This document shows, in pieces, positions 1-4,699 of a stretch of 6,090 nt of DNA. Below the pieces are notes generated by a model. The model ran no database searches. It was not told the origin of the DNA and saw only the letters and a list, made by a program, of their open reading frames with translations. Source of the DNA: Desulfuromonadales bacterium C00003068 (lineage in GTDB: Bacteria > Desulfobacterota > Desulfuromonadia > Desulfuromonadales > Desulfuromonadaceae); the NCBI GenBank assembly GCA_001751155.1, contig MAXR01000272.1, forward strand, positions 1 through 6,090. The letters are read 5' to 3'. Every line of letters starts with the position of its first letter. The stretch's first letter is position 1. Both the position numbers and the translations under genes were made by a program.

Positions 1-10
1 CACACTAAAT

Positions 11-16
11 AGGAGA
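11..16 (+). promoter_or_regulatory. Ribosome binding site of flp
   Basis: AGGAGA lies 6 nt before the ATG at 23 but only 3 nt before the in-frame GTG at 20. The spacing favours the ATG. Only 22 bases lie upstream of that ATG in the window, so the promoter cannot be seen. Confidence 0.7.
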
Positions 17-22
17 GTCGTG

Positions 23-214
23 ATGAAAAAACTAACTAAATTTTGGGTTGCATTTTTGCAAGACGAAGAAGGCGCAACAATGGTTGAGTATGGCTTGATG
101 GTTGCTCTAATTGCTGTTGTGGCAATAGCTGCTGTGACACTGCTAGGAACAGAGGTCGAAGACACATTTGATAAGGCGCAGAGTAAAATGCATACGGCAA
201 ATAATCCTGCCTAA
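23..214 (+). CDS. flp: Flp/Fap-type major pilin precursor (type IVc prepilin)
   Basis: This is the structural subunit of the Flp (Tad) pilus, a type IVb/IVc fibre used for surface adherence. The 63-residue protein has the classic Flp layout. A short basic leader (MKKLTKFWVAF) runs to Gly17. The processing site follows as EEG|ATMVEYG, with Glu22 at mature position +5 next to Tyr23. A hydrophobic helix (about 24-43) and a short polar, charged tail complete it. Cleavage by TadV would leave a mature pilin of 46 residues, a usual size. The ATG at 23 is preferred over the GTG at 20 because of its distance from AGGAGA. It is the first gene of the visible cluster and is followed by a gap with a terminator-like hairpin, which fits high pilin expression relative to the assembly genes. 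Only one flp copy is visible, but more could lie upstream. Confidence 0.95.
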   Translation: MKKLTKFWVAFLQDEEGATMVEYGLMVALIAVVAIAAVTLLGTEVEDTFDKAQSKMHTANNPA

Positions 215-240
215 CTGGATAGTTGATGCCAAACTAACTC

Positions 241-266
241 GCAACGGTGTTGTTGCTTCTCTTTTC
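241..266 (+). terminator. Weak intrinsic terminator or attenuator between flp and tadV
   Basis: GCAAC (241-245) and GTTGC (252-256) form a 5-bp stem. A G-U pair (246/251) can extend it to 6 bp, leaving a GTGT loop. The T-rich run TTCTCTTTTC (257-266) follows at once. The element sits 26 nt after the flp stop. The stem is short and the T run is interrupted, so partial read-through into tadV is more likely than full termination. This is inferred by eye from sequence only. Confidence 0.4.
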
Positions 267-292
267 ACTGCGTGACGTTTGGATGAGGGACG

Positions 293-313
293 ATTTGTAT
301 GAGCTTTACAAAT
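293..313 (+). repeat. 7-bp perfect inverted repeat ahead of tadV
   Basis: ATTTGTA (293-299) and TACAAAT (307-313) are perfect reverse complements around a 7-nt spacer, TGAGCTT. The right arm ends 1 nt before the tadV ribosome site (315-321). It could be an RNA hairpin that affects tadV translation or an operator-like half-site pair. The arms are AT-rich, so the hairpin would be weak and chance is possible. Confidence 0.35.
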
Positions 314-314
314 T

Positions 315-321
315 AAAGGGG
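315..321 (+). promoter_or_regulatory. Ribosome binding site of tadV
   Basis: AAAGGGG stands 7 nt before the ATG at 329 and 4 nt before the GTG at 326. The spacing decides for the ATG at 329. The complementarity to the 16S tail is partial. Confidence 0.55.
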
Positions 322-328
322 CAAGGTG

Positions 329-940
329 ATGAGCGTGAACATTTCGAAAAATATTGTTCGATTTACTACAGGAGGAGCTGCCCTCGCATGCGCCATGTAC
401 TTTGCTGTAGTAGAAGGAGCAAGCAATGTGACTGTTCTCCTTGCCTCTCTCTTTATCGTCACTATTTGTATTACCGACACGTTCCACGCCAAAATAACGA
501 ATATCGCTAATCTGGGGTTAATCCTCGCCGGTACAAGTTACAACCTGTACCTGGCGGGATTCTCGGGTTTTATCACCTCTATACTGGGGCTGATTACAGG
601 CTTTCTGCTCCTTATTATTCCCTACCTGATGGGCGGGATGGGGGCGGGCGATGTCAAGGCTTTAGCCGCGCTAGGTGCGTTGTTGGGGCCAGCTAATGTT
701 TTTCAAGTATTCCTTTATATCGCCCTGATTGGCGGTGGCATGGCGATTTTACATTACGTTATGGCTGCTAATTTTATCCATAAATGTCGCCGTTTCTTCA
801 CGACATTGCGCACCTTTATTTACACCCGAAATTTTAGGTTATTTATTCCGGACCATCAAGGCGAGCGGTTACGCTTTCCCTATGCTGCAGCGATTGCCTT
901 TGGTTTTTTTGCCTTCGTTCAATGGGGGCCACTGATCTAA
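329..940 (+). CDS. tadV: TadV/CpaA-type prepilin peptidase (A24 aspartic protease)
   Basis: This inner-membrane aspartyl protease of family A24A cleaves the leader from Flp and, in studied Tad systems, from the TadE/TadF pseudopilins. In the 203-residue product the two catalytic aspartates are clear. Asp50 lies in TDTFHAKITN, matching the family pattern D..x..KI.N. Asp108 lies in GGMGAGDVK, the GxGD motif. Several hydrophobic segments are visible (about 15-30, 34-49, 60-78, 81-102, 110-146 and 184-198). The C-terminal RFPYAAAIAFG matches the PY-containing last helix typical of CpaA/TadV. There is no N-terminal methylase domain of the PilD kind, as expected for a Tad peptidase. A basic loop (about 150-180) makes it somewhat longer than the shortest TadV proteins. 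It follows flp after a gap of 114 nt, so its expression may be set separately from that of the pilin. Confidence 0.95.
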   Translation: MSVNISKNIVRFTTGGAALACAMYFAVVEGASNVTVLLASLFIVTICITDTFHAKITNIANLGLILAGTSYNLYLAGFSGFITSILGLITGFLLLIIPYLMGGMGAGDVKALAALGALLGPANVFQVFLYIALIGGGMAILHYVMAANFIHKCRRFFTTLRTFIYTRNFRLFIPDHQGERLRFPYAAAIAFGFFAFVQWGPLI

Positions 941-952
941 AAAATAACGTGA

Positions 953-978
953 ACTGACATCAGGTTGTCAATGTTAGT
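953..978 (+). other. Stem-loop in the tadV-rcpC gap
   Basis: ACTGACAT (953-960) pairs with ATGTTAGT (971-978) as an 8-bp stem with one G-U pair and a 10-nt loop, CAGGTTGTCA. A competing 5-bp stem, TGACA (955-959) with TGTCA (966-970), is also possible. No T run follows, so it is not a standard intrinsic terminator. It may protect a processed mRNA end or take part in the loop pairing described in the findings. The fold was found by eye, with no energy calculation. Confidence 0.4.
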
Positions 979-1036
979 CACTTGCCATATCCGTGAGCAT
1001 AATGCGAGGTAGCAACCTATAACAAGGAGGTTAGGC

Positions 1037-1885
1037 ATGAAAAAATATAGCACTCTCATCGCATTTAGCGTTGCCGTGCTTTTGGGTCTTGGAGCCGTCG
1101 TTATGGCCAATCGCTGGCTGGAAAATAATGGTTCTGAAAAGCTGGTAGTTCAGAACGCAGAGGTACCCATGTCCAAAGTTGTGACCGCTAATCAACCTCT
1201 TGATATTGGGACGTTGCTGTCGTCAGAAAACCTTACGTTAGTTGATTGGCCAAAGGGCAATACACCCGTTGGTGCGTACCAGACTATTGAGGATGTTGAA
1301 GGACGAATCATCGTCAATAAGATGGTTTCCGGGATGCCTGTTGTATCCTCTGCGTTAGCAGCACCAGGGTCTGGCGTTGGTCTTGTCGCGGTGATTAAGC
1401 CAGGAAAACGCGCCATGTCAATCAAGGTTGATGAGGTGATCGGAGTTGGTGGTTTTATTCTGCCCAATACGTTTGTTGATGTCATTTCTGTAAAAAAAGT
1501 GGAAGGGCAGAAGCAACGAAAAGTAAAAACGATACTTGAAAAAATTGAGGTTTTAGCCATCGCCCAAGAGACGTATACCGAAGAAGGTAAAGCTAAAATC
1601 GTGCGTACCGTTACCTTGGAGTTAGAGCCAAAACAGGCAGAAAAACTGGCACTAGAAACGAACGAAGGGGAGATCCATTTAATTTTACGTAACCCGCTGG
1701 ATGACGTAAAACCAGAAATTAAAAATGTCGCCAAAGTAAAATCTTCTGTGCCTGTAGCTGTGCCCGTACTCAGGTCAAGGGTTCGCGTGCCGCCACTTTC
1801 ATCTCATGATGTTGAGGTGATTAGAGGATCACAGCCTGTGCAGAAGATTGAATTTCAACATGTCAATTCGGAACAGAGAATTTAA
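1037..1885 (+). CDS. rcpC: RcpC/CpaB Flp pilus assembly protein
   Basis: RcpC/CpaB is an inner-membrane-anchored periplasmic protein of the Tad machine, thought to work with the RcpA secretin. The 282-residue product starts with an uncleaved-type membrane anchor (about 7-25). A SAF-like domain follows (about 44-108; MSKVVTANQPLDIGTLLSSE, then GRIIVNKMVSGMPV). Next comes the RcpC/CpaB domain (about 114-220), with KPGKRAMSIKVDEV and GVGGFILPNTFVDVISVKK, which matches the family pattern pG.RA.s..vd...gv.Gfl.P...VDV. The C-terminal DVEVIRGSQPVQKIEF is the usual end motif. AAGGAGG (1024-1030) lies 6 nt before the ATG and supports the start. Length and domain order are ordinary and the gene looks intact. 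It is followed after 17 nt by rcpA, so the two are surely co-transcribed. Confidence 0.95.
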   Translation: MKKYSTLIAFSVAVLLGLGAVVMANRWLENNGSEKLVVQNAEVPMSKVVTANQPLDIGTLLSSENLTLVDWPKGNTPVGAYQTIEDVEGRIIVNKMVSGMPVVSSALAAPGSGVGLVAVIKPGKRAMSIKVDEVIGVGGFILPNTFVDVISVKKVEGQKQRKVKTILEKIEVLAIAQETYTEEGKAKIVRTVTLELEPKQAEKLALETNEGEIHLILRNPLDDVKPEIKNVAKVKSSVPVAVPVLRSRVRVPPLSSHDVEVIRGSQPVQKIEFQHVNSEQRI

Positions 1886-1890
1886 TCAAG

Positions 1891-1898
1891 AGGGGGAG
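1891..1898 (+). promoter_or_regulatory. Ribosome binding site of rcpA
   Basis: AGGGGGAG is followed by two adjacent ATG codons (1900 and 1903). The GGAG core ends 1 nt before the first and 4 nt before the second, so the second is the better start. The protein changes by only one Met. Confidence 0.5.
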
Positions 1899-1902
1899 CA
1901 TG

Positions 1903-3402
1903 ATGAGACGAAACTGTTTATTACGATTTGGCATCGGTCTATTGGTGTTTGCCATAACCCTTATCTGTTGTAGCACGTTATGGGCAGCAGAAATGGAGCG
2001 AACGACACGAGAGCTTAAGCTCGGAGGGTCTGATCTGATCAAGACTTCGCATCCGTTCAAGCGGGTGTCGATAGCCGATCCAACTGTCGCTGATGTTGTC
2101 GTTCTTTCACCGCACGAACTGTACGTTTATGGCAAAAAAGTTGGCTACACAAGCGTCATCTTATGGGCCGAGGGTAAAGGTAAGACGTTACTAGACGTGG
2201 TTGTTTCCCTTGATTTGACGGCGTTAAAACAAAAATTGCATGAATTGTATCCAGAACAAAAAATTGAGGTTTACGGTTCAGAGACAGGCGTTGTGTTAGC
2301 TGGCACTGTTTCAGGGCCGGAGATTGTAGAACAGGTGTTGCGGCTGACTCAAACCTACATGCCTAAAAAAGCTGAGGGAGATGGTGGCAAACAAGGGACA
2401 GGCCGCTCAGGACACGCGGTGACCAATCTGCTGCAAGTTGAAGGAATACAGCAGGTTATGTTGGAGGTGAAGTTTGCTGAGGTCAATCGGAATTCTACAC
2501 GTGATTGGCAAGCAGCTCTTGGAGTTGGTGATCTCAAAGACAATTTATTCGGTGAAGTTGGCGTGGGTGGGCTTGGAGCTCTTGTTGATGGTGGTCTGGC
2601 AGTTGAAACGGGATCTTTGTTAGTCAATTTTGCCGGAATCGAAAATAACATTTTTGCCAAAATTGATGATGTCACCACTGCACTCGAATTTCTTGAAACC
2701 GAAGGGTTGGCGCGTCTGTTAGCTGAGCCTCGCTTGGTGACCATGAGTGGTCAGGAGGCGAGCTTTTTAGCGGGTGGGGAATTCCCTATTCCGGTGCCGC
2801 AATCGGGAGCGAATGGCACCACCATTACGATTGAGTTTCGTGAGTTCGGTGTTGGTCTCGTATTTACACCCGTTGTCTTGAGTGATGGCAAAATCAGCTT
2901 AAGGGTTGCTCCGAGTGTAACCAGAACAACAACCGATTCGGCAGTCCAAATTGGTGATGGAACTGGAGAAGTTTTTTTCGTACCAAGCTTGTCAACGCGT
3001 AAGTTAGAAACGACTGTCCAGCTTTACGATGGTCAAACTTTGGCGTTAGCTGGATTGTTAGAAGATAACTTAAGAGAAACCGTCAGTAAGATTCCTGGTT
3101 TGGGCGATGTGCCAATATTAGGTGCACTGTTTCGCAGCAGTGAATACCGTCAGGAAAAAACCGACCTGTTGATCACTGTGACACCACACCTGGTGAAGCC
3201 GGTGAAGCAGGGTGATCTTCGCTATCCCGGTGAAAACTTTCAAGAACCAAATTCGTTCCAATTTTATCTCGAAGGCCGATTAGATGGGGCCCACGAAGAC
3301 CCTACGATGGAAGATCATTTTGTCGGTGAGACTGCGACCAGTCAGTCACAAAGTGGGCTAGAGGGAACCTTTGGTCATCAATCGGTTACAGTTCAACAAT
3401 AG
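1903..3402 (+). CDS. rcpA: RcpA/CpaC secretin, outer-membrane channel of the Tad pilus
   Basis: This is the type II/III-family secretin that forms the outer-membrane pore for the Flp fibre. The 499-residue product has a Sec signal peptide (about 1-29, basic MRR start, ending near LWAA). The pilus-secretin N-terminal domain follows (about 30-105), with the family's pattern of a short repeat-like fold around HPFKRVSIADPTVADVVVLS. A BON-like segment (about 105-155) and a Gly-rich linker (158-170) come next. The secretin core (about 175-432) includes AEPRLVTMSGQEASFLAGGE (274-293) and the signature KIPGLGDVPILGALFRS (396-412). A polar tail of about 65 residues ends in QSVTVQQ. The usual length for CpaC is close to this. 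Its TAG stop overlaps the start of the next gene's ribosome site region, which implies tight co-expression with the lipoprotein. No defects are seen. Confidence 0.97.
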   Translation: MRRNCLLRFGIGLLVFAITLICCSTLWAAEMERTTRELKLGGSDLIKTSHPFKRVSIADPTVADVVVLSPHELYVYGKKVGYTSVILWAEGKGKTLLDVVVSLDLTALKQKLHELYPEQKIEVYGSETGVVLAGTVSGPEIVEQVLRLTQTYMPKKAEGDGGKQGTGRSGHAVTNLLQVEGIQQVMLEVKFAEVNRNSTRDWQAALGVGDLKDNLFGEVGVGGLGALVDGGLAVETGSLLVNFAGIENNIFAKIDDVTTALEFLETEGLARLLAEPRLVTMSGQEASFLAGGEFPIPVPQSGANGTTITIEFREFGVGLVFTPVVLSDGKISLRVAPSVTRTTTDSAVQIGDGTGEVFFVPSLSTRKLETTVQLYDGQTLALAGLLEDNLRETVSKIPGLGDVPILGALFRSSEYRQEKTDLLITVTPHLVKPVKQGDLRYPGENFQEPNSFQFYLEGRLDGAHEDPTMEDHFVGETATSQSQSGLEGTFGHQSVTVQQ

Positions 3403-3414
3403 AGGAGGACAACC

Positions 3415-3687
3415 ATGAGAACGTATCTGCTTATTATCGCAGCATCCATAGTCCTTAGTGGCTGTGCCTCGTTTGAAGAAGCATATTATCTTGATCGTGA
3501 CTTTGGTGAAGCAAGTCAGGCAACTTGGGCACAGCAGGTCGTTCCCGCGGATGACCGCTATGCACAGAGTGTGGCAGAGAGCCTGAGTGGTATTACTGCC
3601 GAAGAAGTGATGGACGTACACAATGAGACTTTTGCTGAAGAGCCAACAGAGATCGATGTGTTCCAGCTTGGGGTTGGTACCGATTAG
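3415..3687 (+). CDS. Small outer-membrane lipoprotein of the Tad locus, possible RcpB/CpaD counterpart
   Basis: The 90-residue product begins with a lipoprotein signal peptide whose lipobox is LSGC, with the lipidated residue at Cys17. The +2 residue is Ala, not Asp, which predicts sorting to the outer membrane by the Lol system. The mature part has about 74 residues, is strongly acidic, has no other Cys and no membrane segment. Visible segments are LDRDFGEASQATWAQQ (25-41), GITAEEVMDVHNETF (59-73) and DVFQLGVG (81-88). AGGAGG (3403-3408) with 6-nt spacing supports the start, and the gene lies 12 nt after rcpA. In other Tad loci a lipoprotein (RcpB or CpaD) follows or neighbours the secretin gene and is needed for secretin stability. 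A similar role is inferred here from position and sorting. I cannot see real sequence similarity to RcpB or CpaD, so no symbol is given. Confidence 0.82.
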   Translation: MRTYLLIIAASIVLSGCASFEEAYYLDRDFGEASQATWAQQVVPADDRYAQSVAESLSGITAEEVMDVHNETFAEEPTEIDVFQLGVGTD

Positions 3688-3699
3688 TTTTGCTGACTC

Positions 3700-3719
3700 C
3701 CACAATAAGATTACTGTGG
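3700..3719 (+). repeat. Small inverted repeat after the lipoprotein gene
   Basis: CCACA (3700-3704) and TGTGG (3715-3719) form a 5-bp arm pair around a 10-nt loop. No T run follows. It could be a weak hairpin at an mRNA segment border between the secretin group and the tadE group. Chance is a fair alternative. Confidence 0.25.
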
Positions 3720-3727
3720 CAAACATG

Positions 3728-3747
3728 AGAATGACTAAGAATGACTG
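3728..3747 (+). repeat. 10-bp tandem repeat ahead of tadE
   Basis: AGAATGACTA (3728-3737) is followed at once by AGAATGACTG (3738-3747), two copies that differ only at the last base. It ends 4 nt before the G-rich ribosome site of tadE. The function is unknown. Confidence 0.5.
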
Positions 3748-3763
3748 AGAAGGGGAGGCCGTT

Positions 3764-4180
3764 ATGGTGAAACTTAATCAAGTTAAAAACAATCGTGGTG
3801 CCGCCCTTGTCGAGTTCGCACTTGTGTTGCCGCTGTTGTTGCTGTTGCTCGTAGGCATGATTGAATTTGGTTTGCTTTTTTACAATAAACAAGTGCTGAC
3901 CAACGCCAGTCGCGAAGGTGCCCGTGCTGGAATCGCTCGAGTTGGCAATATCTCCGACATTGTCGATAACTATTGTCGCGATCGCTTAATCAGCTTTAGT
4001 AGCCCCAGTGCTGTTGACACCGATGTTGACGGCGAAGGCGGCGCATTTAATGCTGATTTGATGGTCACCGTCAAATATGATTATGATTTTATGCTCCCAG
4101 CATTGCTTAGTGTTAATTCTCAGATGGAGCTAAGTGCCGTAACGGTGATGAAGATGATGATGATTGGGAAATCGCCTTAG
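3764..4180 (+). CDS. tadE: TadE-type pseudopilin (first of two)
   Basis: TadE proteins are minor pilin-like components needed for Flp pilus assembly and are processed by TadV in studied systems. The 138-residue product has a short basic N-terminus and then a prepilin-like site, NRG|AALVEFA, with Gly12 before the cut and Glu17 at +5. A long hydrophobic segment (about 13-40) follows, and then the TadE hallmark VLTNASREGARA (44-55). The periplasmic part has one cysteine, Cys71 in DNYCRDRL. It ends with a beta-type segment, DLMVTVKYDYDFMLP, and LSAVTVMKM. GGAGG (3754-3758) lies 5 nt before the ATG. It starts the second packed group, 76 nt after the lipoprotein gene. It closely resembles the next gene product, which suggests an old duplication. 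Confidence 0.93.
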   Translation: MVKLNQVKNNRGAALVEFALVLPLLLLLLVGMIEFGLLFYNKQVLTNASREGARAGIARVGNISDIVDNYCRDRLISFSSPSAVDTDVDGEGGAFNADLMVTVKYDYDFMLPALLSVNSQMELSAVTVMKMMMIGKSP

Positions 4181-4221
4181 AAAATTGTTTCGGGAACTGC
4201 TGGTTACGAAGGGGGGCAAGC

Positions 4222-4668
4222 ATGACGACAAGAAACCTAGCTCAAAATGAGCAGGGAACGACGATGGTAGAATTTGCAATTATTGTTGTTGTGTTGTTTA
4301 CGATTGTGTTTGGGATTATAGAATTCGGTGTGCTTCTGTTTGACCAGCATGTGCTAACGAATGCCAGCAGAGAAGGTGCCCGTGCCGCCATTGTCACTCG
4401 AGTTCCCCCTTTGCCTGATCGCTATACTCATCCTGTAACGGGCGTTGGACAAGGTGTGATTGATATTGTCGAAAAATATTGTCAACAACATCTTGTGACT
4501 TTTGGTGATTCTACACTGCCAACCACTGATGTTGTGCGTAATGGGACATCTTTTGGTGATGATTTAGTGGTCACTGTGACATATCCGTTTTCATTTTTAG
4601 TTCTGTCTAACTTTGGGCTAGGGCCGATCACATTATCGGCTGTGACTCGGATGAAGATGGAGGAGTAG
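4222..4668 (+). CDS. TadE-type pseudopilin (second of two, in the place of TadF)
   Basis: This is a second TadE-family minor pilin of 148 residues. Its prepilin-like site is EQG|TTMVEFA (Gly12 before the cut, Glu17 at +5), very like the site in Flp (EEG|ATMVEY). The membrane segment is about 17-40, followed by the same VLTNASREGARA hallmark (44-55). The periplasmic part keeps the layout of its neighbour: VEKYCQQHLVTF with single Cys87, DLVVTVTYPFSF, and LSAVTRMKM near the end. It differs by an insert of about 15 residues after the hallmark (about 60-76, PPLPDRYTHPVTGVGQ). AAGGGGGG (4209-4216) serves as ribosome site 5 nt before the ATG. By position it may do the job of TadF, but its sequence is TadE-like, so the symbol is left open. 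Confidence 0.9.
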   Translation: MTTRNLAQNEQGTTMVEFAIIVVVLFTIVFGIIEFGVLLFDQHVLTNASREGARAAIVTRVPPLPDRYTHPVTGVGQGVIDIVEKYCQQHLVTFGDSTLPTTDVVRNGTSFGDDLVVTVTYPFSFLVLSNFGLGPITLSAVTRMKMEE

Positions 4669-4684
4669 TGGCAGGTTGAAAACT

Positions 4685-4691
4685 GAGGAGG
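4685..4691 (+). promoter_or_regulatory. Ribosome binding site of tadG
   Basis: GAGGAGG lies 8 nt before the ATG at 4700. An in-frame TTG at 4676 lies upstream of this site and would add eight polar residues, MKTEEVEI, ahead of the basic N-terminus. The site makes the ATG at 4700 the clear start. Confidence 0.8.
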
Positions 4692-4699
4692 TTGAGATC

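Noticed and set aside
272..300. Possible sigma-70 promoter for tadV (GTGACG, 17 bp, TTGTAT).
   Set aside because: The -10 box matches only three of six bases and overlaps an inverted repeat, so it is too weak to report as a feature.
143..487. 114-codon open frame on the - strand across flp, the gap and tadV.
   Set aside because: It overlaps two clear genes, has no ribosome site and its product is low-complexity Ser/Cys/Arg-rich with no family pattern.
965..991. Possible promoter ahead of rcpC (TTGTCA, then CATATC).
   Set aside because: Spacing is 15 bp and the -10 box is poor; the other -10 candidate, CATAAT at 998, is 27 bp away.
1192..1734. 180-codon - strand frame opposite rcpC.
   Set aside because: It mirrors a well-supported gene and its Ser/Thr/Pro-rich product is typical of antisense frames.
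1960..1985. Lipobox in the rcpA signal peptide (the Cys pair in LICC).
   Set aside because: The residue before the first Cys is Ile, not Gly, Ala or Ser, and an ordinary Sec signal ending near LWAA fits better.
2355..2744. 129-codon - strand frame opposite rcpA.
   Set aside because: It lies wholly inside the secretin core and its Pro/Ser/Arg-rich product shows no domain.
4145..4163. GAT-type microsatellite near the end of the first tadE.
   Set aside because: It is short, in frame and coding (Met/Lys run), so slipped-strand variation is not well supported.
4676..4699. TTG start giving an N-terminal extension of tadG.
   Set aside because: The strong ribosome site GAGGAGG lies inside this extension and serves the ATG at 4700; the added polar residues do not fit the family N-terminus.
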